Shown here: in pieces, positions 54,513 through 64,000 of the stretch
How the letters are laid out: the number at the start of each line of letters is the position of its first letter
Position numbering within the stretch: position 1 is the stretch's first letter
NCBI GenBank assembly: GCA_022570795.1
Contig: JAKUDP010000012.1
Location: 248,001-312,000 of the forward strand
DNA: 64,000 bases
Source of the DNA: Sphaerulina vaccinii
Lineage: Eukaryota; Ascomycota; Dothideomycetes; Mycosphaerellales; Mycosphaerellaceae
Direction: 5' to 3'
The notes under the pieces: model-generated
What the model was told of the DNA's origin: nothing
What the model saw: the letters and a program-made list of their open reading frames with translations, nothing else
Database searches by the model: none
Made by a program: the position numbers and the translations under genes

Positions 54513-57500
54513 ATGCCTTACGTCAAGCCTACTGTACACATCGCGAGAGTAGCAGGCAACGCCTTCAAAGCACTATCCCACGGTTCGGTCCAATCTGTCG
54601 TCGCAGCCACCCAGACCAGCTATGCTGCTCAGAACACCTCCTCGGGAGTCGCGGACCACTTGCTAGGTCGCGTATTCAAGCACAACGAGAAGAGTAAGAA
54701 ACAGACATATGGCGTGCGTCATGCCAGCACCGCTGCGGCAACGCAAGGAAAGGGAGAGACCAGCCATGACTCAGGATTGACCCAGTACTATGAGGCCTAT
54801 AGAGAGGCTCAGCGCAATGGCACGAAGAAGGATTGGCAGCAGTATCAGTTTGCGCGCACCATTGAGTGGACGCCGCCGGCTGATGCTTTGCTGCATGGCA
54901 AGGTACAAGAGGTTGCGGACATCGAGGAGGTCACTCGGCCAGTAGAGCTTGCTGCGCCCAGCTTGAAGCGCTCATACACCACCAGTGCTCTCGACAACTT
55001 CACCAAGGCCTTTGATAAAGACGAGAAGGCTGAGGCAGCGGCGCTTGCGCTTGTCAATGACAAGATCGCGGAGGAGATTGCAAAGTCGAAGGAGGAATCC
55101 GACGCCGATGGCCTCACGATCCGAGCGAAGTCGCCTTCGATTGTCTCCCCGGAGGCGATCGAAGTAGAGTCCCTAGCAGCATCCGAACCACGATCGACGA
55201 GCCCTGCCTCCGTCTTCACACCAAGCTCAAGCTTCTCCAGCGCCGAGTCCATCCAAAGCGAGACATTTACCGAGCAGCTCTTAGACCTGGTCGAGAGGAA
55301 GCGGTTCCTCGATGTCCCAGCGGTCTTTCAGGGCATGCTGCATGCTGGCGTGCAGAAGCCATCACAAGCTGCATATCGGGCATTGCTCAGTGCCGCCGTT
55401 GAAGTTACACATGAGAAGCATTTGAAGACGCCTAGGGCGTTGGAAGTCTACTCTGATATGCTGAAGAGAAAGGTTGTGCCTGATGCGGATACATATGGCA
55501 TGCTCATTGCTTTGCTCTCAACGAGAGCTCTTGAAGCTGTGGCATCGAGGCGATCTCTGGAGCAACGTCTGACTCGCTATGGAGGGCTGGAGGCTCCAGG
55601 AATGTTCATGTTTGGATCGAGCCAGTCTGAGTACTCGATGCTGGTAGAAGACAGCTCGCTATCTATCGCACTGAAGATGTTCGAGCGTGCGCGCGAGACT
55701 ACCAGTGCTCTACCAGGCGATGCATGTGCCGCATTGGTCGTTGCGAGCGCCGAGCAGGGCCGCGTCGAGGATATGACACGAGTCTATGAGTACATGGAGT
55801 CTGCATCATCGCAGCCGCACTCGATTATCTATTCGCCCATGATCACTGCGTTCGGTGAGCTCCGCGACCTTCACAATGCAGTCGAGACCTACGAGGAGTA
55901 CAAGACTTTGGCTATCAAGAACAACGATGGCGGAAACGCTATGGTGCGATTGGACAACCAGGTCTACGCTGCAGTCATCAAGGCCTATGGCACTGCAGAC
56001 CGACTTAAGGGCGGACTGAAGTTTCTGTCAAGCATTCAAGCTGGCATCAACGATCCTAAGGAGGTCGAGAAGCTGCGTGAAGTAGTCGCTCTCGATGCTC
56101 TGCTGCCGCTTGCTCTCAAGGACACCACATTTCGCAATGCTTTCGACCTCACAGCTTCGTTGACCGGACACGCATTCATAGCTGCTCTGTCCAAGATTGC
56201 CACTTTCGCAGCAGACAAGAACTTGCCAGAAGTCGGCGCTCAAGCTTTCGAGACACTGGCACAGCACTCTCAAGATCTGGTCGAGCCGAGCATGGCAATG
56301 TTGGCAATGCATGTGCGCAATGCAAATGTCGAGGCTGCTGAACCCTTCTGGCGAGTCCTTGAGGCTGCTCCTGTGAACCTGTCGTTCATTGAACCAACAA
56401 CTATGCGTGCTGTAGCACTAATTGGCGTTGGTCAGGCCGAACGTGGGCTGAGACAGAGCCGCCGCATGTTTTCTCGAATCCGTGAGGCCACAACCGAAAG
56501 CCAGCAGGCAGTTGTTGCCCAGCACATCGACGAAGCGATCGAGCTGATCGGGAGCTTCACCCTCAAGCAGGCAATGCTTCTGCCTGAGAGCAGCATCGAG
56601 GTTCTCCGCATGATGATGGAGAATGGCAGCCTTGTTGCCCCGATCGCGGACCACTTGGTGGCACGCTTCGGTCCAGAGCACATTGCGCGTCTGAACCAGG
56701 CTGATCTTGAGTTCTTGATTCGCACTCAATGTAGCATGATCCTGGAAGAGCATTCGGCAGACATCGCCAGCCCAGCTCGTTTCGGCTGCCTACTCGAGAA
56801 CATCATTTCTCATTCCTTCATGCCCACAGCAGAGACCGAGACATTGATTGAGAAGACGCTGATCAATATCGACAGCGCCGAGCTGTCGAGACTCTGGAAC
56901 AACTATCGCTACCCAACCACTCCTGCCTTCCCGCCGACTCCGTTCACTCCTGTGGTTCCCTTTCAGCCGCCGGCTACGTCTTTCGAGGATACCTTCGACC
57001 CTTACGCTAGCCGCACCGATGTCAAGGGCTCCAATGTGATCAATGACATGCTCGAGCGCCCGCACGGTCGTCGCATGAACGAGGCCTTGACCAAGTTCCG
57101 TAATATGCGCCGCATTGGTCGTGTTCCTCGCATGTTCACGTATGGCAAGCTGATCGAGTCCGCTGCGAAGGAGAACAACCTCAACTTGGCTAGTGACATC
57201 TTGAACATGGCTAAGCAGGACGTTCCTTTCGATGCCCGATACCGTGTCGTGCGCTTTGGCTGGCAGCAGATCTTGGACAACATGGTTGCTGCATGCCTCA
57301 ACGTTGGCCGCCGAGACCTCGCTGGTCGCTATCACCAGGACATGATCGACATGGGCTTCGCACCTTCTGCCAATACCTTCGGCCTCTACATCACCACGTT
57401 AAGGGAGAACACGAAGACTTTCGATGAGGCTAGCGAAGCTGTGAAGATCTTCCTCCGTGCTAAGGCTGAAGGTGTCGAGCCTTCTTCGTTCTTGTACAAT

Positions 57501-58370
57501 GCACTTATTGGCAAGCTTGGAAAGGCCCGCCGCATTGACGACTGCCTGTTCTACTTTGCAGAGATGCGCAACCTTGGAGTACGCCCAACATCAGTGACCT
57601 ATGGCACCGTCGTCAATGCCTTGTGCCGTGTCTCGGACGAGAAGTTTGCCGAAGAGATATTCGAGGAGATGGAGACTTGCGCCAACTACAAGCCACGCCC
57701 AGCTCCGTATCACTCGATGATACAGTTCTTCCTGACCACCAAGCGGGACCGCAGCAAGGTGTTGTCGTACTACGAGCGCATGCGCAGCAAGGGCATTCAG
57801 CCTACTGTCCACACCTACAAGCTGCTCATCGACACTCATGCCACCCTGGAGCCAGTCAACATGCCAGCCGCTGAAGCTCTTCTCGCAGAAATGCGTACGA
57901 GTGGCGTTCAACCGGATGCTGTACACTATGCTTCGCTCATCCACGCCAAGGGCTGCGTGCTCCATGACATGGATGCCGCCAAATCGCTCTTTGATTCGGT
58001 CATCGCCGAAGGCAAGGTTCAGCCAATGCCCAACATGTACCAGGCTGTCTTTGAGTCTCTGAATGCCAACCACCGTTCTGCAGAATGTGAGCCTCTTCTC
58101 CAGGACATGGCTCGTCGCGGCGTGGACTTCACACCATACATTGCGAACGCTCTGATTCATGGCTGGACAATGGAGAAGAACATTGAGAAAGCAAAGTCGG
58201 CTTTCGATCGTGTGCCAATCTCTCGACGAGAGCCTAGCACGTATGAAGCAATGGTTCGCGCCTACCTGGCTGCCGAAGATCGCGATGCTGCCAAAGGCAT
58301 TGTCCGCGAAGCACTCTCACGAGGTTACCCGAGCGCTGTAGCCGGCAAGATTGCTGAGCTGGTGCGCTAG
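54513..58370 (+). CDS. mitochondrial pentatricopeptide-repeat (PPR) protein, Cya5-like
   Basis: A 1285-aa intronless protein with an N-terminal mitochondrial-type region (basic, Ser/Ala/Thr-rich, GVRHASTAAATQG near 70-82). PPR-type helical repeats begin at about residue 250 (PSQAAYRALLSAAVEV; VVPDADTYGMLIALL) and are most regular in the C-terminal third. Examples there are GVRPTSVTYGTVVNALC, GIQPTVHTYKLLIDTH and GVQPDAVHYASLIHAKG, each with the Thr/Tyr-containing helix start of a PPR unit. Long repeat arrays of this type in fungi are mitochondrial RNA-binding factors; size and layout fit Neurospora CYA-5, needed for cox1 expression. The target RNA cannot be read from sequence. Start at the ATG at 54513. 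Confidence 0.88.
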   Translation: MPYVKPTVHIARVAGNAFKALSHGSVQSVVAATQTSYAAQNTSSGVADHLLGRVFKHNEKSKKQTYGVRHASTAAATQGKGETSHDSGLTQYYEAYREAQRNGTKKDWQQYQFARTIEWTPPADALLHGKVQEVADIEEVTRPVELAAPSLKRSYTTSALDNFTKAFDKDEKAEAAALALVNDKIAEEIAKSKEESDADGLTIRAKSPSIVSPEAIEVESLAASEPRSTSPASVFTPSSSFSSAESIQSETFTEQLLDLVERKRFLDVPAVFQGMLHAGVQKPSQAAYRALLSAAVEVTHEKHLKTPRALEVYSDMLKRKVVPDADTYGMLIALLSTRALEAVASRRSLEQRLTRYGGLEAPGMFMFGSSQSEYSMLVEDSSLSIALKMFERARETTSALPGDACAALVVASAEQGRVEDMTRVYEYMESASSQPHSIIYSPMITAFGELRDLHNAVETYEEYKTLAIKNNDGGNAMVRLDNQVYAAVIKAYGTADRLKGGLKFLSSIQAGINDPKEVEKLREVVALDALLPLALKDTTFRNAFDLTASLTGHAFIAALSKIATFAADKNLPEVGAQAFETLAQHSQDLVEPSMAMLAMHVRNANVEAAEPFWRVLEAAPVNLSFIEPTTMRAVALIGVGQAERGLRQSRRMFSRIREATTESQQAVVAQHIDEAIELIGSFTLKQAMLLPESSIEVLRMMMENGSLVAPIADHLVARFGPEHIARLNQADLEFLIRTQCSMILEEHSADIASPARFGCLLENIISHSFMPTAETETLIEKTLINIDSAELSRLWNNYRYPTTPAFPPTPFTPVVPFQPPATSFEDTFDPYASRTDVKGSNVINDMLERPHGRRMNEALTKFRNMRRIGRVPRMFTYGKLIESAAKENNLNLASDILNMAKQDVPFDARYRVVRFGWQQILDNMVAACLNVGRRDLAGRYHQDMIDMGFAPSANTFGLYITTLRENTKTFDEASEAVKIFLRAKAEGVEPSSFLYNALIGKLGKARRIDDCLFYFAEMRNLGVRPTSVTYGTVVNALCRVSDEKFAEEIFEEMETCANYKPRPAPYHSMIQFFLTTKRDRSKVLSYYERMRSKGIQPTVHTYKLLIDTHATLEPVNMPAAEALLAEMRTSGVQPDAVHYASLIHAKGCVLHDMDAAKSLFDSVIAEGKVQPMPNMYQAVFESLNANHRSAECEPLLQDMARRGVDFTPYIANALIHGWTMEKNIEKAKSAFDRVPISRREPSTYEAMVRAYLAAEDRDAAKGIVREALSRGYPSAVAGKIAELVR

Positions 58371-59419
58371 ACACCTATATTCTCTGGATGTCCTTTGCGA
58401 CCAGTTTCTTTTGTCACTGCATGGCACGGGAAGTAAAACATCAAGCTGGTGTGGTGACGAATTTGATGCATTTGACGGCTGTTAGCGTTGGAGTTGGGGC
58501 GCACAACACATTATCGCCCTCCTGTGTTCTGGAGTGAGGCGCGCTGTTGCCGACTTTTTCAGGCACGCGAGGAGGCTTGATTGCTCTCATTGATGGGATC
58601 GACTTGCTCGGAAAGACTTGTACATTATAGATACCCCATATACTCTCTGCTCTGCTGGCACGATCTTTCGTTCTTGATCTAGAAAATCTAGATTAGGATT
58701 AGAGATCTGCTGGAGTTTCCTAAATGAAAAAGGAAAGTAATATCAATCTCTGATATCGTCTCAGGTCCTGCCTTGACCTTTGCGCCTTGATTTGTTGCCT
58801 CAGAAGGGGCAGAAGGGGTTCTGATTGTGAGAGCTTAGGGTTACGCGCTTGGGCCATATTGGCGACGACGACATATATGAAGACAGTCTCTGCACATTCC
58901 GAGTAGTACATTCATTTTGAAGTGCCTAATCAAGAATGTCTCGTCAGTACCAAGTCGTTCCAACCAGAATTGCGACACTGAGACACGAATGTCGGAATTA
59001 GCTCAATTCGCAAAATGTCGATATTTTGATATGACAGTGGAGCTCACCTCAATGTCACACCCATCCTACAACGAAACTCACCATCATGCATGCGTATGAC
59101 TTTCGTGCAGTGATTGTGAGCAAGTACATAAACACCTCTGTTCACAATGCAGTCGACTCTCGGACAGTGGACAGTGACGCCCAAGAAGATATGCTTGAAG
59201 CTGCGAGACATGTTCAACACACCTTCCGAGCAGAATTGTTTGCTCGAGACAGTGAGTCACCAGCTCAGTGCGATGCCTGGACACGTCTTTCACCTGTGAA
59301 TCTTGAGTTCATCAAATGACCTTCAGCAACGATACACAGGCGTAGCACCTTTACTACAATCACACAGGACAGGCAGCCAAGCATCCACACACATACACTC
59401 TTCTCACGCAACCGCCAAC
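58371..59419. other. intergenic 1 kb
   Basis: This lies between the PPR gene and a small hydrophobic-protein gene, both plus strand. Short ORFs only; an AT-rich part is near 58670-58740. The last ~60 nt before 59420 are rich in ACA/CAC, a typical leader. Confidence 0.45.
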
Positions 59420-59684
59420 ATGCCTGGACCATTGTTCTTCATTCCCATCGACTGGGCCGTTGGTGTCCTCGGAAACATCACTGGTGTCGCTGGACGTATG
59501 CAGAACTTACCTGACATCTCATTTGCATGAGTTTAGCTAACAATCTGGCACAGGCGGCCTGTTTGCGCTCTACCAGTCGTTCTTCGGTCCCATTGCTGCT
59601 GGAAGCTTCGCGGCGGCTTTCCAGTCAGCAGGTGCGATTGCTGGAAACTGGCTGGGTGGGTTCGCGATGTGGGCTTGGATTTGA
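59420..59684 (+). CDS. short ISG12/IFI6-like hydrophobic protein, 68 aa
   Basis: Exons 59420-59495 and 59554-59684; a 58-nt intron with GTATGC donor and a GCTAAC branch site. The 68-aa product begins MPGPLFFIPIDWAVGV and is almost wholly hydrophobic and Gly/Ala-rich. The centre (GPIAAGSFAAAFQSAGAIAG) resembles the core of the ISG12/IFI6-16 family (AAGSxAAxxQSxGA), found in animals and also as small fungal proteins. Two membrane segments are likely, at about 9-28 and 36-58. Most family members are around 100 aa or more, so this would be a short version. Animal homologues act at mitochondrial membranes and in cell death; no fungal role is established. Too short for the family call to be firm. 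Confidence 0.6.
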
Positions 59685-59931
59685 GGGCCACGAGAAGACA
59701 CCACATGGCTTCCAGGAGGCGACAGGCGACAGGAAACGGCATTGTGGCAAGGATTGCGAGGTATGCCATGCAAGAGCAACAATAGCGGTCGGGATCAGTA
59801 GGAAAAGCGTGCTTCGAACTTAAAGACATGTTCTCTGGTTATCTTGTCTCATAGGAGTGGGCTCGATACAATTGCAAGTCTATTGCGACCCCATCACGCA
59901 GCCCGCATACAAACCCCTAGGAAAGATCTGC
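59685..59931. other. convergent intergenic region
   Basis: This 247-bp region lies between the ends of the ISG12-like gene (+) and the Ser/Gly-rich GPI gene (-); presumably 3' UTR sequence. Confidence 0.4.
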
Positions 59932-60492
59932 TTACAGTCCCATTGCAGCTTGCAGGACGAGCCAAGCAAAACCGGAAGTGAAGACGGCGGCCAGTCCGAA
60001 GTCTGGGCTGGAGGACGAGCCATCGGAAGTGCTAGAGCTGTTGTTGTTGCCGTTGTTCTTCGGGCGTGAACCGCTCGAGGACGAAGAGCCTGAAGAAGAA
60101 GAGCCCGAGCGAGACGAGCCCGAGGAAGAGGAGCCGGAGCCAGAAGAGGACGAACCAGACCGCGAACTGCCAGAGGAAGAAGAACCTGAGCCAGAAGATG
60201 AGGACCCAGTGCCGGCACGAGGCTTGAGCTCGACATGGTCAGAGGGGAGCTCTGTGTCCTGGCAGTCTTCGTAGCATGGTAAAGTGCTAAGATCCTCGTC
60301 GTTCAACAAGAGTGCTGGGAGACATGATGGGTCTTCGCGATCGGCACTATGGATATGTCAGTAATGCGTCCGCAGCAGCTGAGAGTAGCGTACTTACCAG
60401 TCAAGTAATTCGGACTGCGCTGTCGGTTGACTGGCAGCCAAGTTGACGTAGCTGATGAAGAGCAAGCCAAGAAAGGTTTTGATTGTGAACAT
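59932..60492 (-). CDS. secreted Ser/Gly-rich GPI-anchored protein, 169 aa
   Basis: Exons 60492-60398 and 60346-59932 with a 52-nt intron (donor GTAAGT). The N terminus MFTIKTFLGLLFISYVNLAA is a signal peptide, cleaved near ASQ. Next is a short domain with four cysteines (LLDCADREDPSC, then LPCYEDC), then a Ser/Gly tract of about 45 residues built from SSSSG and SGSSR-like units, then a polar Asn/Ser stretch. It ends in a hydrophobic tail (GLAAVFTSGFAWLVLQAAMGL) fitting a GPI signal. The Cys domain is too short for a CFEM domain but has a similar spacing style. Cell-wall or adhesive role likely by layout; function unknown. Confidence 0.8.
60075..60215 (-). repeat. Ser/Gly-coding minisatellite
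   Basis: Degenerate tandem units encode SSSSG/SSRSG on the minus strand. The opposite strand reads as an acidic Glu/Pro frame that is not a gene. Length polymorphism between strains is expected. Confidence 0.7.
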
Positions 60493-63400
60493 ATTGTATC
60501 GCTGGTTATACGCTTCTAGTGCAGACTGTGGTAGTGTGCAGTTCTTCGTGATCAAGTCCCTCACTGGCCTATGTCGACAAACATGTCAAGTCCTATATAG
60601 AGCGTAAGTAAGTAATGATTACAGCGCATGCTACACAGCCTACAAAGCCCCGCATGTGGCAGTATGTCGTTGGCTCGCAGACTCTTGTTCGACGAACTCC
60701 AGATGGAAGTGATGTACTATGATGGCACCGGGCTGTACAGTGTCTTGTCGGCTTGGCAGCATTTGATGTGTCCAATGGCAGTCGAATGGAAGCGAAACCG
60801 CGGCTTGCTTGCAGTCAGGCTGAAAAGCATATATACCTTTGCACCAGTAGCTCGAACAACTTTCCTGCAATATGCAACATTTTCTTGCTCGGAAGGCGGT
60901 GTTTGCTCGAAGTTGCTTTTGCATAGCTTCAGCTCATGCCAAAATAGCAGCTTTGACGCATCGAGGATTCGAAACGTGCGATGTGCGCAGCCATCTGAAG
61001 GTGTCGCAGTCTTCCCCGTCGTGAACTTGATAGTCACAGCCTGCCTGAAGCGGGCAACACGGCCTCGCTTCACGCGCATACATGGAAATGGAACGAGATG
61101 ATACTTACTTGCGGTCGTTCAGCTTCCAAGCATGGCCTCATCGGACTTGCTGAAGCTCAGCACAACAATATGCGCCTGTCGAGTTCGCATCAATGCCGTA
61201 TGTCAATGCCAGATGGTCCCCGTGAGCGGACGTGTAGGCCCGTGGCCACGAGAGTAGAGATGGGCTCCAGGTAGCATCGCGTTGCTCCTCTACTTTGAAG
61301 AGTCTTTCTTCCGGACTGCAAGAGACGGCTCTCTGCAATCCGGTTGCACGAAGCATCTCAGAGCAGAGACAACGTGTGCTGGCAAATGTCACTTCTCTCC
61401 AGCCTGGTACAAAGGTCGCTAAGCTCAGCGCGGTTCTTCTCCTACTGCTAGACGAGGTGAGCTATGTTGCCAGAGCTATACACACTATCGATGGCGGTGT
61501 GACTGTCTGAACCAAATCTCATTATTCAGCAGAACGATGTGTCGGTATTCCATACGCGAACAAAGCTCCGCTTCACCAAAAAGGGCGAAGTGTTCCACAT
61601 CGTGAAGAGTCTGTCGAGACGCGTGATCGTGCAGTACCTGCAGTAGTTCGAAGCGAAGCCAATAAGTTGACAGTCTCCGCACTGGCTCCGGAGTGGTCCG
61701 CAGTAGCCGATCCTAGACGCCAAAGGTATTGTGAGTACCAGAGAAAGTAGGGTGTGATTCACAATCACAGTGACTCACGTGAGTTACATTGTGAGTTATG
61801 TGATTAATGGTATAGGTCACTGTGAGTCACTTAGGGCTGAAAGGTGAATGTGAACGACTAGTGTTGATTTCAAGTTGCTTGGATAGCCCGCACCTAGGGG
61901 AGCACTCTGTCTACGAATGCGAGATTAGCGAAGACCCTCGTCGTCGTCGATAGCAACAAGAACGTCGATATAGAGGCCTGTTCGAAAGGCTCGGCGGCTG
62001 GTAGCAGTTTAGCTCGACCTACTTCCGATTAGTACTTGTGATTCACTAAATCACATGTGAATCACGGATACTGTGAGTTACTGTGATCAACCTCGTTACT
62101 CACGTGAGTCATCGCATCTCTGGTGAGTACACTTCACACAATAGCAGAGAAATCCAATGATGAGCTTGTAGACGGGAATCGAACTGGTGAGGAGCAGATC
62201 CAATAGAACACGGCCTGTCTGCAGTGTGTTTCAGGTACATGTCCGGATGTCACAAGCCAGCCACGAGAGCTCAAGCGTGCTTCTCCGGTAACACCACTCG
62301 TCGACGTCTGTCAAACATGTGATTGACAGTCGAGACTGGGTGGTGGCTGCAGCTCATGCTCGCCATGCGGCAGCCACAATATGATCATGTAGGTCCGGAG
62401 GTTCGCAGGTCCGGCTTCGCAGCGCATTGCTCGTCGTTCCCTGCTGTGTTCCAGAGTCTCCACAGAAGTGGATCATCAAGTAGTGCGTACACCACGACTC
62501 CAACGTCAAGATGGATCGACTCCAATGGCAAGGTGGATGCTGGTGGGTTCGCGCAGCTCTGCGCCATGCTGAGGGATGAATCCTCACTCCTTCGCGAAAC
62601 GATCTGTGTTTCTAATTCTGGGCCAAGCGCTTTCGCTGTGCGAATCCAGCAGCTCAAGTCCACTAGTATTGCTGCAGAAGTGGGCAGCTGTCGTACGCTG
62701 TCGCAAAGTGAGTATGGCTTCACAGCGAATCGATAAATCAATGCCTAGGGCGTCGTGTCGGCTGGGTGAGTTTGCCACCACGTCTCGTCCACTGCAGGCC
62801 GGAGGCATAGTAGGCACTCATCACACCCGAACGGACATTTCTTCTGGTTCTCTGACAGAAAAGGATCAATGAGTCGCTGTTTGGCAATTCCGGCAGGTGT
62901 GAAGTCTTGAAAGGTGTTCGGTGAGCGAGGTCCAGAAGGTCGAAGAATGTCGGGGTCCTTGTCTTTGCCATCTCAACCAATACCAAGAGTCATGGGAGTC
63001 TATTTGTGCCAAAGCTTCGACGCGTCCAGAACGCCTCGTCCGTATGAGGCTTCGAAATTGCAGGTGCCTGCACAACATACGAAACACATGCTGCTGCGCA
63101 TGTCTGGTGACAAGTCACGACGTCCAAGAAGTCGTAATTTGCTCGCAATCGTAGGCAGATGTTCAGTCACACAACCAAGTTCTGCATTGGAAAGAATACG
63201 CGTCCGTCATTGGTGTGGTACAAGGATGAGCCGCTTCGAGAAAAGGAAGCACGCAAGCTTCACCTGCGATCTGCATGGATACGTTCAGATGCATGGTATC
63301 GCAAACGCATGCTCTGGCAGAACTTGCCGCATCGTCATGGTACAGCACTCTACCTGTGGTGCTGGTCTTCGGACTCCGTGGTCGCTGTCGTCGCTGCTTT

Positions 63401-63805
63401 CGAGGCAGTGCGGCTCGTTCGGCGTGAAGGTGGCGGCTTTCGTCAGCGAAGTGTTCTCGCCGCGAGTCCGACTCAATCCTAACCTACCACAACGAGCACC
63501 TGGACGGCAAGAGTTTTTGATAGTGCAGGGTTGGTGTGGACGTGCCTCGCGGCCCGGATGCCATCTCAAGCCATCTGGGACCCTTTCATATGGTCTGTGA
63601 CACCATGCAGGTGGTTTCCTGCAGCCTGGTCACAAGGGTGGTAGGTGGGGTCTTGTTTGCGATCTGCACATATATTCTGGTGTACTCCTCGGTGCGCGCC
63701 CGTCTCAGATTCCTTCTTGTATAGGTGCTCACTCTGTTCTCCGGCTACTCACGAACGATAGAACAATCTACAAGACCAGCAGTACGCCTCAGCAACTCAG
63801 CAACT
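60493..63805. other. 3.3-kb region without convincing genes
   Basis: This is the second-longest gap. The longest frames (for example plus 62914-63600, starting with GTG) are rich in Arg, Ser and Cys with no domain pattern. A cluster of palindromic short repeats lies at 61731-62130. The right end holds the promoter of the edge gene. Confidence 0.5.
61731..62130. repeat. palindromic repeat cluster (ACTCACGTGAGT and relatives)
   Basis: The 12-bp perfect palindrome ACTCACGTGAGT occurs at 61773-61784 and 62098-62109. GTGATTCAC occurs at 61754-61762 and 62038-62046. GTGAATCAC is at 62057-62065, TCACATGTGA at 62051-62060, and GTGAGT words are at 61731, 61791, 61822 and 62123. The two patches are about 200 bp apart and nothing similar is seen elsewhere in the window at this density. 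Confidence 0.75.
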
Positions 63806-64000
63806 ATGCCAGGCTCCAAATTTGTCGAGATCCTCGATACAAGCAACACTCCATACTCACGCGACAATGTCAGCCTGGACGATGTTCTCGCAGAGACGAG
63901 ACAACGATCAGAGTCGCAAGGCAGTATAACGAGCACTTCAAGTACCAACTCTGGTTCTACTTCTCCAACAACTTCATCGTTCAACTTGCCTGTGGAACCC
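63806..64000 (+). CDS. partial gene at right edge, unknown product
   Basis: The ATG at 63806 opens a frame with no stop through the window end (65 codons). It starts MPGSKFVEILDTSNTPYSRD and continues with a short acidic motif (SLDDVLAETRQRS) and then a Ser/Thr-rich stretch. The start context (cagcaactATG) and the composition are those of a real fungal N terminus. The KFVEILDTSNTPYSR segment looks conserved, but I cannot name the family. The rest of the gene lies to the right. Confidence 0.75.
   Translation, partial: MPGSKFVEILDTSNTPYSRDNVSLDDVLAETRQRSESQGSITSTSSTNSGSTSPTTSSFNLPVEP

Noticed and set aside
59978..60274. acidic Glu/Pro-rich plus-strand frame
   Set aside because: It is the complement of the Ser/Gly minisatellite of the GPI protein on minus.
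62172..62190. tRNA B-box-like sequence (gttcgattccc on minus strand)
   Set aside because: The flanking bases do not form the T-arm stem, and no A box, anticodon arm or acceptor stem pairs nearby.
62914..63600. 228-codon plus-strand frame
   Set aside because: It begins with GTG, has no family pattern, and is rich in Arg, Ser and Cys as chance frames here are.

Overview
The window is nuclear DNA from a filamentous ascomycete (Pezizomycotina), most likely a Dothideomycete. The evidence is short spliceosomal introns of about 48-190 nt (mostly 48-70), with GTANGT-like donors, CTAAC/CTAAT branch sites and YAG acceptors. Further support comes from fungus-specific families: a Dbp7 helicase, a Leu5-type carrier, fungal ACS and sugar transporters, and several small proteins of the kind seen mainly in Dothideomycetes. 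The Dothideomycete placement is inference from family composition, not from a search. Gene density is about one gene per 2.3 kb, with both strands used and no operon-like structure. Two gaps of more than 3 kb look gene-free.

Region 1 to 14.7 kb: a left-edge partial ORF, a vacuolar Ca2+/H+ exchanger (Vcx1-like), a sugar transporter, the ASTRA subunit Asa1, the helicase Dbp7 divergent from pantothenate synthetase (Pan6), and an ankyrin-repeat gene broken by a 4-bp tandem duplication. Region 15 to 31 kb: an amino-acid permease, an ACS-family anion transporter, a GT25-type glycosyltransferase, a 1040-aa disordered protein with internal repeats, a cysteine-rich GPI-type protein, and a Tyr/Pro-rich protein of the 'gp1-like' group. 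Region 31 to 46 kb: a long empty stretch, a 711-aa receptor-shaped membrane protein, an F-box-like protein, two small multi-intron hydrophilic proteins, a possible DUF7587 protein, the mitochondrial CoA carrier Leu5, and an MT-A70 (METTL4-like) adenine methyltransferase. Region 46 to 64 kb: an ABM-like ferredoxin-fold protein with an unresolved start, a possible decayed gene, a small disordered protein, a small mitochondrial-type protein, phosphomevalonate kinase (Erg8), a 1285-aa PPR protein, a 68-aa ISG12-like hydrophobic protein, a Ser/Gly-rich GPI protein, a palindrome-rich patch, and a right-edge partial gene.

Functionally the window mixes housekeeping genes (ribosome biogenesis, CoA precursor synthesis and mitochondrial CoA import, sterol precursor synthesis, mitochondrial gene expression, Ca2+ storage) with nutrient transporters and lineage-specific cell-surface or stress-type proteins. 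Pan6 and Leu5 both serve CoA supply but lie 30 kb apart, so this is not a cluster. I see no secondary-metabolite cluster, transposon, tRNA, rRNA or CRISPR array. All exon boundaries were read by eye; each multi-exon model given keeps one open frame across the joins.
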